Positions 27,113 through 35,520 are shown, numbered from the stretch's first letter. The stretch is 64,000 bases of DNA from Acidobacteriota bacterium (GCA_021792135.1 JAJYVF010000011.1:1-64000); one strand, 5' to 3'. The notes: a model not told the origin generated them from the letters alone. Program-made: numbers and translations.

Positions 27113-29461
27113 GTGTCCGGTCAGTCTGTCTCCGTTTCGCGTGGGAAGCCGCCGGCAGTCGCGGCCAATGCGGCGCCAATTCTGGTGGGATTCACCGCGG
27201 TCATTGGACAGATTGTTCTCATGCGGGAGCTTATCGTCCTCTTCGGCGGGAATGAAATCTCGACGGGGATTGCGCTGACCGCCTGGCTGATGTGGACTGC
27301 GGTGGGAAGCGGTGCTGCCGGCCGCCTGCGATGGTCCCGCCCGCATCCGCGCCGCGCGGTTGCAGCGCTCCAGTGTCTCAGCGCCGTGAGCCTGGCGCCC
27401 ACGGTGTGGATGCTGCGCGCAGGAAGAGCCGCATTCCAGTCTGTGCCCGGTGAGCTGATCGGCCCGCTGCCCATGCTGGTGACAGCGCTGCTCTCTCTCA
27501 GCAGCTTCTGTGTCTTCTCCGGAGCCCTCTTCGTGGCGGCAGCAAGGATGTACCAGCAGGAATGCGGCGTTTCGGAGCGCGCCGCCGTGAGTTACGCATA
27601 TCTGTTGGAAGCCGTCGGCTCCGGACTGGGTGGACTCCTGAGCAGTTTGTTGCTGCTGCGCTTCCTCGGATCCTTCCAGATCGCCGTCGTTCTCGCGTTC
27701 GCGAATATTGGAGCGGCAGCGATTCTGTTCTTTCGTGTCAGAGGCTGGAAGGTTGCGGTTCCGGTGGTTGCCGCCGCGCTTTCGGCTGTTCCGCTGGTTG
27801 CCTGGACTGCCCCCTGCCTGGACAGGTCTGCCCAGCAGCGCCTCTGGCAGGGATACCGGATCGTGCAGTCGCGCAGCACCATTTATGGCAGCATCACCGT
27901 CGTCGCCACCGGTGACCTGCAGACGATCTATGACAATGGCGTAAGGCTGGCCAGCATCCCGGACCAGGCTTCGGCCGAGGAGGCTGTTCACTATGCGCTG
28001 CTGGAAAGTCCAGCGCCTGGAACCGTACTGCTCATCGGTGGCGGAGCCGGCGGCAGCCTGCAGCAGGCGTTGCAACATCCGTCCATCCGGCGCCTCGATT
28101 ACATTGAGCTCGATCCCGCGCTGGTGGGAATCTCACGGCAGATTTCTCCAGCATTGTCGTCTGCTCTTTCTGACGCGCGCGTGCGGGTGCATTTTGCCGA
28201 CGCGCGTCTCTGGCTGAAAACAACGCCGGAACGATTTGACGCAATCGTTGTCGATCTGCCGGATCCCGAGACCGCACAGCTCAACCGGTTCTACACCGAA
28301 GAGTTCTTTCGCTCCGCTCGCGATCACCTTGCGACGAATGGGATTCTTGCTTTCCAGGTACGCTCCTCGGAGGAAACCATCAGCCCGGAACTGGCTGAGT
28401 TTCTGCGCTGCATCAACCGCACAGTGCTGCAGGTCTTTCCTTACGTGGCGATCATGCCCGGCGAGACCCTGCACTTCTTCGCAGCGGGACGGCCCAACGT
28501 CCTTACGGAGGATCCCCGGGTTCTGATCGCAAGGCTGCGGAGCCGAAGGCTCCGGACGCAGTATGTGCGGGAATATCTCATTCCCTTCCGGATGATGCCT
28601 GACCGCATGGCGCAGGTCCGTAAATCGCTGCAGCCTTTGCCAGCCACACCTCTCAATCGCGATTTTCATCCGATCGCCTACTACTTCAACGCCGTATTGT
28701 GGAGCGCCCAGTTCCGCTCCCGAGTCTCGACCGCCTTCAAAGCGGCGGCGCGGCTTTCGTTCCCCCTGCTGCTCGGGAGCGTGATGATCCTGCTGCTGGC
28801 GGCACTGCTGGTGGTGCGACTCTCCGGACGCAAGAGGCCGGATCGAGCGGCAGCACGGGCGTGCGCAGCGCTGAGCGGATACACGCTGATGGCGCTGGAG
28901 ATTCTGCTGCTCTTCTCGTTTCAGTCGGTCTATGGCTACGTGTACCACGAGCTGGCCGTGCTCATCGGCCTCTTCCTTGCCGGTACCGGGCTGGGAAGCT
29001 GGCTCGGTATCCGTCGTATGGGCGCCGCGACTCCTGCAGCGCAGATTCGAGCTGTCGCCGTAACCCAGTTTCTGCTGGCCTTCTCCGCGCCTGTGCTGCT
29101 GCTGGTCGTCGCGCTGCTTGCGGCGCATGCGGACACACGCAGCACGCTCTGGTCGGCGCAGCTCGTCTTCCCTGCCCTGGCACTGTTTTGCGGGATTCCG
29201 GGCGGCTTTCAGTTCTCGCTGACCAGCGAAATCTGCCTCCGCACGGACGGCGGGCCGGCTGGTACCGGGACCATTTATGCGCTGGACCTTCTCGGCGGCA
29301 GCATTGGCGCACTGCTGCTGAGCGGATATCTGATTCCCGTCTTCGGCTTCTGGAGCGCCGCATGGTTCACTGCGGCAGCGACGCTGGCGCCGGCGTTGCT
29401 GGCCGCATGGGCAGTCCTGGATACAAGGATTGCGGCGTTACAGATGGGCGGTTCTCGCTGA
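27113..29461 (+). CDS. Membrane-fused spermidine synthase-like protein
   Basis: The 782-residue protein starts at a GTG. The N-terminal part (1-230) has about six to seven membrane segments (GFTAVIGQIVLMREL, GGNEISTGIALTAWL). A Rossmann methyltransferase-like domain of the spermidine synthase family follows at about 255-460 (YDNGVRLAS, VLLIGGGAGGSLQQAL, LDYIELDPALV, DAIVVDLPDPETAQLNRFYTEEFF). More membrane segments make up 540-780. Family members of this type transfer aminopropyl groups or have lost that role. The DLPDP motif stands where true synthases have DxxDP, so catalysis is plausible but unproven. Its 3' end overlaps the Memo-AMMECR1 gene by 95 bases on the other strand. Confidence 0.8.
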   Translation: MSGQSVSVSRGKPPAVAANAAPILVGFTAVIGQIVLMRELIVLFGGNEISTGIALTAWLMWTAVGSGAAGRLRWSRPHPRRAVAALQCLSAVSLAPTVWMLRAGRAAFQSVPGELIGPLPMLVTALLSLSSFCVFSGALFVAAARMYQQECGVSERAAVSYAYLLEAVGSGLGGLLSSLLLLRFLGSFQIAVVLAFANIGAAAILFFRVRGWKVAVPVVAAALSAVPLVAWTAPCLDRSAQQRLWQGYRIVQSRSTIYGSITVVATGDLQTIYDNGVRLASIPDQASAEEAVHYALLESPAPGTVLLIGGGAGGSLQQALQHPSIRRLDYIELDPALVGISRQISPALSSALSDARVRVHFADARLWLKTTPERFDAIVVDLPDPETAQLNRFYTEEFFRSARDHLATNGILAFQVRSSEETISPELAEFLRCINRTVLQVFPYVAIMPGETLHFFAAGRPNVLTEDPRVLIARLRSRRLRTQYVREYLIPFRMMPDRMAQVRKSLQPLPATPLNRDFHPIAYYFNAVLWSAQFRSRVSTAFKAAARLSFPLLLGSVMILLLAALLVVRLSGRKRPDRAAARACAALSGYTLMALEILLLFSFQSVYGYVYHELAVLIGLFLAGTGLGSWLGIRRMGAATPAAQIRAVAVTQFLLAFSAPVLLLVVALLAAHADTRSTLWSAQLVFPALALFCGIPGGFQFSLTSEICLRTDGGPAGTGTIYALDLLGGSIGALLLSGYLIPVFGFWSAAWFTAAATLAPALLAAWAVLDTRIAALQMGGSR

Positions 29462-30956
29462 AAACGACAGCGGTAAAAAGAAAGATATCGGTCTGCTCAT
29501 CTGTCCAGCATTTTGGACGCATCCCTGCCTTCATGCATGTCTCTTCCAGGAACCGCGTGCGATCCCACCGTGCTTCGACGGGAACCTGGGGCAGCAGGAG
29601 CCCCTGGAACCTGCCGTCCTTCATTAGCAAACCATGTTCGCCGATCCTGATCTGTCGCAAGTCGGTGACGCGGCGGAGTGGGGAGAGGACAGAAACTTCG
29701 TAGTCCAGCCGGGGCAGTTCGGACGCAGATATCGGTTGAAAGCGTGTGTCACGCAGCGCGGCCAGCGTCGCCGTGTCCCGGACCGTGATGTAGAGCGGAT
29801 TGGCGGCTGAGGTATAGCCGACGCAACCACGCAGTTCTCCGGATTCCCTGATCGTCACAAACGCGCCTCGCTCCTGATTGAGTGCATCGCCCGTGACCGC
29901 GGGGGGGGGCCAGGGCTCCCTCTGCCGCACCGCATACTCCACGGAGGTGCGGGCGATCGAGAGCAGCTGCTTCTTCTCTGCGGACGACAGCGAGAAGGGC
30001 TGTTCCGTCTGATGGCGGTCCGCCGTCTTCACCAGCGCAGCCGCGCCATATCCAACAACACGGGAGCGGTCGCCGCTGGTATCGCCGGAGTTGGCGTAGT
30101 GCAGCAATCGTGCCTCATTCGCACCCATGCGCTCCGCCGCAATCATCGCGGCGACAATCGGCGCGCCACCGCAGGCCTCCCAAACGCCCGCCTGGAAATT
30201 CTGCGACATGCTGAAGTAGTCCCACTCCTCGAGCGCGTGCAGCGTCTTGTGGTCGAGTTTTACCGCGTCATTGTAAGGGTGATAGTGCGACAGGTCGGAG
30301 CTGGCGACGATCAGCGTATCGCCGTCATGGATCAGCTTCGCCAGCGCGACTCCCAGCGCGCGGCTGCTCTCGTAGCTTTGATCGCCCATGATAATGGGCA
30401 CCAGCGCGAAATCGCCCAGCACGTGCTGCAACCATGGCAGCTGCACCTCCAGAGCGTGTTCCGTGCCCTGGCGTGTCGGCAGATGCCCGCGGCCGGAGAG
30501 ACGGATCGATCGGTCCAGGCTAACCACCTTCTGTGCAAACGCCTTGTCGACGCGAACTGCCCCGAGCGGCGTTACATATCCGTCACCGTCGTACACCGAC
30601 GTGAAATCGAAGGCTTCAAAATGCGAAGGAGCAATCACAACGACGCGCGCGTAGTGCCGACCCTGAAGCGCTGCGTACGTGTAGGCTGCAACCGGTCCTG
30701 AATAGGGATAACCGGCATGCGGCGCGATGACCGCCATGATGGATCCGTGGATCACGGGCGGCTCTGCCTGTGCCAGCAAGGAGTCCATCATGGCCGTCAG
30801 CGCTTTGGGGTCGGCAGGATAGAAGCTGCCCGCGGCTCCGGCTGGCCGAAGCCTGTTGGGATCAGCCGCCCACCCCACCCGGACTGCCGCAATCGTCGCG
30901 ATACCGAACAGAACTGCTGCCATAAGACGCCTTCCGACCCGTGTTCCGCGTTTCAT
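29367..30956 (-). CDS. AmmeMemoRadiSam system proteins B and A fused (Memo-AMMECR1), with signal peptide
   Basis: The 529-residue protein has an N-terminal signal peptide (RRLMAAVLFGIATIAAVRVGWA). The Memo domain spans about 35-310 (GSFYPADP, MAVIAPHAGYPYSGPVAAY, VVIAPSHFEAFD, GTEHALEVQLPWLQ, VASSDLSHYHPY, EACGGAPIVAAMI). The AMMECR1 domain spans about 325-510 (RGAFVTIRESGELRGCVGY, DYEVSVLSP, GLLLPQV, FLEETCMKAGM). Memo resembles class III non-haem iron dioxygenases; AMMECR1 carries the LRGCxG motif. Their joint role with the radical SAM partner is unknown. The signal peptide implies action outside the cytoplasm. A run of nine C (9 G on the + strand, 29901-29909) lies in the linker. Confidence 0.85.
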   Translation of the reverse strand: MKRGTRVGRRLMAAVLFGIATIAAVRVGWAADPNRLRPAGAAGSFYPADPKALTAMMDSLLAQAEPPVIHGSIMAVIAPHAGYPYSGPVAAYTYAALQGRHYARVVVIAPSHFEAFDFTSVYDGDGYVTPLGAVRVDKAFAQKVVSLDRSIRLSGRGHLPTRQGTEHALEVQLPWLQHVLGDFALVPIIMGDQSYESSRALGVALAKLIHDGDTLIVASSDLSHYHPYNDAVKLDHKTLHALEEWDYFSMSQNFQAGVWEACGGAPIVAAMIAAERMGANEARLLHYANSGDTSGDRSRVVGYGAAALVKTADRHQTEQPFSLSSAEKKQLLSIARTSVEYAVRQREPWPPPAVTGDALNQERGAFVTIRESGELRGCVGYTSAANPLYITVRDTATLAALRDTRFQPISASELPRLDYEVSVLSPLRRVTDLRQIRIGEHGLLMKDGRFQGLLLPQVPVEARWDRTRFLEETCMKAGMRPKCWTDEQTDIFLFTAVVFSENRPSVTPQSLYPGLPMRPATPAPASLPQ

Positions 30957-30980
30957 TGCGCATACCCTCCCTGCTCGCGC

Positions 30981-32210
30981 TCAGGCGTGCCATATTCCGG
31001 GAATGGGCTGGTGGCAGAAAGGGCACTCTCCCTTGTCGATGAGCATCTGCGTAATTTCCAGGCCCATGCGTTGCACGAGCATGTGCCCGCATTTTGGACA
31101 CAAGGTGTTTTCGGCGGGGTGGCCGGGCACATTACCGATGTACACGTAGTGCAGCCCCTCAGCATCGGCAATCTGTTTCGCGCGTTCCAGTGTCGGCACC
31201 GGGGTGATGGGCAGATTCTTCAGAAGATACTCAGGATGGAACCGCGTAAAGTGCAGGGGCACGTCCGCACCGGCATTGGTTTTCACCCATCGCGCCAGGT
31301 CACGGAACTCCGCATCGCCATCATTGAGCGTCGGCACGACCAGATAGACGATCTCCAGCCATTTGCCCATCCGGCGGAGCGTGACGATCGAATCGAGCAC
31401 CGGCTTGAGCTCCCCGGAAACCACCTGCCGGTAGTAAGACTCAGAGAACGATTTGAGGTCGATCTTGACCGCGTCCGTCCTGCCGTACGCTTCTCGCAGA
31501 GCCTTGTCCTGGATGTAGCCGTTCGAGACTACGACGCTGCGGATCCCGGCAGCGTGACCCGCATCGGCCGTATCCATCAGGTATTCGATAAAGATCACCG
31601 GCTCGCTGTAAGTGTAGGCAATGGAAGGGCACCTATTTTGCTTCGCCAGCTCTGCCACTCTTTGTGGCGCCACGTATTCAGCCGGAAGCTGCTCCGGGCG
31701 TGCCTGGGAGATATCCCAGTTTTGGCAGAACTTGCAGTTGACGTTGCAGCCGGCCGTGGCGACGGAGAAGGCCAGCGTTCCGGGAAGATAGTGAAAGAAC
31801 GGCTTCTTCTCAATGGGATCAATGTGCGCTGCGCAGACGCGTGAGTGAACCAGTGTGTAGTAGGTTCCGCCGCGGTTCTCACGAACCCCGCAGTAGCCGC
31901 GCTCCCGGTCGCCTACCGTGCATTCGCGCGGGCACAGTTTGCATCGGATCCGGCGATTGGGCAGCTTCTCGTAAAAGCGTGCCTCGACGGTGAAATGAGA
32001 ATCGTCCCGGTTCTGCGCGGTTGGCGCGGCAGGCGTCGCGTCCAGAGGTTGCTCCAGGGTACCCAGTGTTCCGGCTGCTCCGACACAGAGCGCACAGCGC
32101 AGAAAAGAACGCCGATCCGGCAGAACAGGTGCGCCAGCGAGTCTCGCGCGCTCAGGGAAATCTGCTCCGGCCAATGCCGGATTCTCGTGCCCAGTCTGCT
32201 CGAGTGACAT
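30981..32210 (-). CDS. AmmeMemoRadiSam system radical SAM enzyme with twin-arginine leader
   Basis: 409 residues, start behind GGAGGTGA. Residues 32-50 (DRRSFLRCALCVGAAGTLG) look like a Tat leader, although it begins about 30 residues in. A Cys-rich N-terminal block (CKLCPRECTVGDRERGYCGVR) precedes the radical SAM motif GCNVNCKFCQNWDIS with Cys155, Cys159 and Cys162. The C-terminus has a zinc-ribbon-like CPKCGHMLVQRM...CPFCHQPI. The order matches the AmmeMemoRadiSam (pyruvate formate-lyase activase-like) family. A folded cofactor enzyme carried by Tat would be unusual for radical SAM proteins. It lies 14 bases from the DUF362 gene and 24 from Memo-AMMECR1, in one operon. Confidence 0.85.
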   Translation of the reverse strand: MSLEQTGHENPALAGADFPERARLAGAPVLPDRRSFLRCALCVGAAGTLGTLEQPLDATPAAPTAQNRDDSHFTVEARFYEKLPNRRIRCKLCPRECTVGDRERGYCGVRENRGGTYYTLVHSRVCAAHIDPIEKKPFFHYLPGTLAFSVATAGCNVNCKFCQNWDISQARPEQLPAEYVAPQRVAELAKQNRCPSIAYTYSEPVIFIEYLMDTADAGHAAGIRSVVVSNGYIQDKALREAYGRTDAVKIDLKSFSESYYRQVVSGELKPVLDSIVTLRRMGKWLEIVYLVVPTLNDGDAEFRDLARWVKTNAGADVPLHFTRFHPEYLLKNLPITPVPTLERAKQIADAEGLHYVYIGNVPGHPAENTLCPKCGHMLVQRMGLEITQMLIDKGECPFCHQPIPGIWHA

Positions 32211-32223
32211 GGCTCACCTCCGA

Positions 32224-33243
32224 TCACGCCAGGGCGGTTTCGACTTTCTCCATCCGTTGTGGGTCGTTCGTTCCCAGACGGTGCCGCGGATCGGCCGCCG
32301 TGGACAGGTACCGCGGCGCCCTCCCGTCCGCTTCGAGGGTCTTCAATCCCTGCTGTGCCCGCTTGCGCTCGATGATCTGCCATCCGGTGGTGTCAAGAGC
32401 GACCGGATCCTGCGAAGCGATAAGGGCGTTCTCGTGCCAGCTGTATTGGGGTTTGTACGCCGGGCCGCCTTCGTAGCAGGCTGTGGTCGCATCGCAGATC
32501 GTCAGGCGCATCCGGGTACGGATCTCCGGCAGCATGTTCACATCGGCGATATAGGGATCGCATCCGTTAGGGTGGTATTTGTTGGGATTGTGAATGGCGC
32601 CGTACATGTTCTTAAGGGCCATCGTGACCCCCGCGCCATCGTGATCCTTCAGCACCGGCACACCGATCAGGACATCGCAGCGTCGCGTGAGGATTTTGGA
32701 CAGACGGCTGCCAACGCTGCCCCATGCGGCCAGATCGTCTTCATACCCGACGCGGTCCGTGCCGAAACACTGCACCTGGTTACCCGACGCGGAGATGCGG
32801 AATCCGGCCCGTTCCAGTTCCCTTGTATCGCGGTCCCAGACGACGATGTCGGCGGCTCTGATCCCGGCCTGCTGCAACCGTTCGCAGATCGCCCCCACCA
32901 GCACTGGGTTGCTGGACAGACCGCGGCCGCCGAGCGAATTCACCTTCAGCCCGACGCATTGCCCCGGGTGCACGATCTTTTTCCATGCCTCGTCTGCACG
33001 ATCGGCTTCGAAGAGACTCTGCATCGTTCGGTCCAGCAGCTTCAGCATATGTTGGGAGTCCACACTGGAGCCGGAGCCTCGCAGCTGGGGGTCTCGCGCA
33101 ATCACCACCCTGGACCTGGCCGGGTGTGAATTCGCTGAGGCTGCAACGGGAAGGGAAAGCTGGTCGCCGGCACCCACAACAACGGCATTCGCCAGGAAAT
33201 TCTTCAGGAATTTCCGTCGCGCCGTGATGGTCTCCTGGCGCAT
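32224..33243 (-). CDS. DUF362 protein, third paralog, exported
   Basis: 339 residues with a twin-arginine-like leader (ARRKFLKNFLANAVVVGAG). It is closely related to the protein at 22953-23972, of the same length: SRVVIARDPQLRG, CVGLKVNSLGGRGLSSN, ICERLQQAGIRAADIVVWDRDTREL, VLIGVPVLKDHDGAGVTMALKNMYGAIHNP, CDPYIADVN, GWQIIERKRAQQ and RYLSTAADPRHRLGTN. It sits between the radical SAM gene and the DUF4015-type hydrolase, whose end overlaps its start by 40 bases. The duplicate copies flank the whole block, which ties both halves together functionally. Confidence 0.8.
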   Translation of the reverse strand: MRQETITARRKFLKNFLANAVVVGAGDQLSLPVAASANSHPARSRVVIARDPQLRGSGSSVDSQHMLKLLDRTMQSLFEADRADEAWKKIVHPGQCVGLKVNSLGGRGLSSNPVLVGAICERLQQAGIRAADIVVWDRDTRELERAGFRISASGNQVQCFGTDRVGYEDDLAAWGSVGSRLSKILTRRCDVLIGVPVLKDHDGAGVTMALKNMYGAIHNPNKYHPNGCDPYIADVNMLPEIRTRMRLTICDATTACYEGGPAYKPQYSWHENALIASQDPVALDTTGWQIIERKRAQQGLKTLEADGRAPRYLSTAADPRHRLGTNDPQRMEKVETALA

Positions 33244-34733
33244 GATGTACTCGCGTGGATGACAGCCGGCTCTTGCTGCTCAATGCCCGCGCTTTCACCC
33301 GTCTGCATCAGCAGCTCAGGGACAGAACAACCCACTCTCAACTGAGGCAGCCCCGGGCGCCTGGTCTGATGTACTGCGAACAGAGCTCCATTGCAGTGAT
33401 CAGCGTCACAGGTTCCCGGGGTGGTATTGGCGCGACCGAAAGATGCCGCGGATGAAGGTGAAAGTAAAAACCCCATGCCCCGCATGCCCGGAAGCGGAAA
33501 CAGGCCCTCGTAGCGATTGCGCGGATTCCACAACATCCAGCCGTCGCTGCCAGAATCCGCTGCCGCCTGTATCTGGTTCTGTACGGCACCGGCATCGAAG
33601 ACGCGCCGGTCGAAGGCATAATCGCGGAAGGCCTGAATCCAGGGGCGAAAATGCCTGGCCGGCACGTTGGCGCGCCGCTGCGCATTTTCGAGCGTGGAAT
33701 GGATCACTTCATAAGGATTTGCAACCGGATTCCGGCAGTTCGGGATGCCGTACTGAAAGCAGGACGGGTACAGCATCGGGGAGACGTAATCCGCAATGGC
33801 CGCAATATTCTCGAGCTGCTGGCCGATTCCGGTATCGTTCGCATTCCAGCACACATATCCGAAAATGTCGACAGCCACGAATACATTGAATCGTGCGAGC
33901 TGCCGTCGTGCCTCTTTCAGAAATCCCTCGATCGCCTCAGTCCGGGCAGTTTCGTCGGGTGCCCGCGAAAAGCGGAGGCTGGCAGCGATATCCGGAAAGC
34001 GCACATAGTCGAACTGGACTTCGTCAAAGCCTGCTTCGGCCGCCTCCCGCGCGATCGCGATGTTGTAATTCCATACTTCTTCGCGGAACGGATCGGTCCA
34101 CGCCAGCCCTTCCTGGTCGCGATAGAGCTGGCCGTCGGCGCGGTGTACCGCCAGGTCGGAACGGGTGGTAGCCAGGGGGCTGTCCTTGAAAACGACGATT
34201 CGCGCAATCGTATAAAGACCATCACGGTGCAAGCCGGTTACAAGGTCTGCCAGGCTGCGGATGGTTGTCATCTGCCGCGCGCCATCTGTCCTGGCGAGGG
34301 GTACTGCGCTGGGATAGGGAATGAGGCCGCGGTCTCCTTTGACATCGATTACGAGCGCGTTGATGAAGCCCTTGTGGGCCAGGCGAAGTGCCCCCTCCCG
34401 CAGCGGCCCGGAGCCGATGCCGTAGACCGAAAGGTAGAGTGCTCGCGGTATGAATGGCGTCAGCGGAAGTGTCTCGTGGAGGGCTGTCACCTGAGTCGGC
34501 GCGTAGCGGGCGGCACGATAGCCCTGTGCGCGAACCGCGATGGTCTGCCCTTCCCCCTCGATGGGAAAACTGCCTGCGGTGTTGGCGGTCAGGACTTGTT
34601 CTCCGACGGTGACCAGGGCGTCCGGAATCCCGGTACCGGTTACCGCATCGACGATGCGCCCCTGAAGACTCGCGGCGAAACAGGGAAGCGAGACAGCAGC
34701 AGTCAGCGCAGGGATCAGGAGGCTGAGTTTCAT
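33204..34733 (-). CDS. Putative glycoside hydrolase, DUF4015 (GH13-like barrel), secreted
   Basis: The start at 34733 follows AAAGGTGATGCG and lies four bases after the deacetylase stop. The 509-residue protein has a signal peptide (KLSLLIPALTAAVSLPCFA) and a carboxypeptidase-regulatory-like domain (about 20-85, RIVDAVTGTGIPDALVTVG). A DUF4015 TIM-barrel domain follows, with ALVIDVKGDRGLIPYPS, IVVFKDSPLA, GLAWTDPFREEVWNYNIAIAREAAEAGFDEVQFDYVRFP, VFVAVDIFGY and ISDYVSPMLYPS-type blocks (here IADYVSPMLYPS). The last 70 residues after LLSPSSAA look low-complexity and unlike the family, so the natural end may lie near 33450. Probable role is in polysaccharide trimming with the neighbouring deacetylase. 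Confidence 0.75.
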   Translation of the reverse strand: MKLSLLIPALTAAVSLPCFAASLQGRIVDAVTGTGIPDALVTVGEQVLTANTAGSFPIEGEGQTIAVRAQGYRAARYAPTQVTALHETLPLTPFIPRALYLSVYGIGSGPLREGALRLAHKGFINALVIDVKGDRGLIPYPSAVPLARTDGARQMTTIRSLADLVTGLHRDGLYTIARIVVFKDSPLATTRSDLAVHRADGQLYRDQEGLAWTDPFREEVWNYNIAIAREAAEAGFDEVQFDYVRFPDIAASLRFSRAPDETARTEAIEGFLKEARRQLARFNVFVAVDIFGYVCWNANDTGIGQQLENIAAIADYVSPMLYPSCFQYGIPNCRNPVANPYEVIHSTLENAQRRANVPARHFRPWIQAFRDYAFDRRVFDAGAVQNQIQAAADSGSDGWMLWNPRNRYEGLFPLPGMRGMGFLLSPSSAASFGRANTTPGTCDADHCNGALFAVHQTRRPGLPQLRVGCSVPELLMQTGESAGIEQQEPAVIHASTSCARRPSRRDGNS

Positions 34734-34737
34734 CGCA

Positions 34738-35520
34738 TCACCTTTCTCGTGCAGGTTGCAGGAGCTTCGCCAATGCATTCCCAGCGTCCCGATCGGAGAC
34801 GGGAATGCGAGGAATCGCGAACCGGTTGGCCCCGGCCCATGCCGGCCCGCCCGTATACGCAAAGGCCGCAACGTATCCGGCCTGAGCCGCAGCCTCCTCC
34901 AGCTCCGGATCGACCACGCCAAAGGGCCACGCGAGCAGATCGACCCTCGTGCTAAGCTGCCGTTCCAGCACCTGCCGGGAGTGTTTGAGCTGGAACATGA
35001 CGAACGCGTGATATTCCCCCGGGCTCAGGCGCGCCTTCTCCTGACGGAAGTTCGGATGCCAATACGTGTGCGACTGCACATCGACCAGGCCTGACCGCTG
35101 CATCTCCCTTAGCTCGTCCCAGGTGAGTGCCCACCGTGCCCTGGAAATCGCCGATGGATAGATGAAGAGGGTCACGGGAATCCGCTGCTCCCGGATCACG
35201 GGGAACATCTCCGTATAGATGGAGCGATGACCGTCATCCGCGGTAATTGCCACCGCGCCCGGATCCGGCGAATGCCCGTCGCGCACCAGCGCTTTGACCT
35301 GAGCCAGCGGGACAATTTTGTAATTGTGCCCGGCAAGCCAGGCCATCTGTGCTTTGAACGTCGATGTTCTTACGGTTGTGGGTCCCGCCGTCTGCGGGTC
35401 GAAGCGGTGGTAGACCAGAACCGGCAAATCGGCAAAGACAGAAGTGCTGCTCTCAGCCAGGCACGCCAAACAAGTTCCCACACCGAGAAGACCGCACACG
35501 ATTTGCTTCAGCCGCAGCAT
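34738..35520 (-). CDS. Polysaccharide deacetylase (NodB/CE4-like), secreted
   Basis: The start at 35520 gives 260 residues with a signal peptide (KQIVCGLLGVGTCLACLA); an ATG at 35586 in frame would make a longer, uncharged-poor N-terminus. The NodB fold is marked by LPVLVYHRF, AVAITADDGHRSIYTEMFPVI (catalytic and metal Asp pair), SHTYWHPNF (metal His pair) and LLAWPFGVVDPELEEAA. It should remove acetyl groups from a GlcNAc-containing polymer, like PgaB or chitin deacetylases. It begins the operon that continues through DUF4015, DUF362, radical SAM and Memo-AMMECR1. Confidence 0.85.
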   Translation of the reverse strand: MLRLKQIVCGLLGVGTCLACLAESSTSVFADLPVLVYHRFDPQTAGPTTVRTSTFKAQMAWLAGHNYKIVPLAQVKALVRDGHSPDPGAVAITADDGHRSIYTEMFPVIREQRIPVTLFIYPSAISRARWALTWDELREMQRSGLVDVQSHTYWHPNFRQEKARLSPGEYHAFVMFQLKHSRQVLERQLSTRVDLLAWPFGVVDPELEEAAAQAGYVAAFAYTGGPAWAGANRFAIPRIPVSDRDAGNALAKLLQPARER

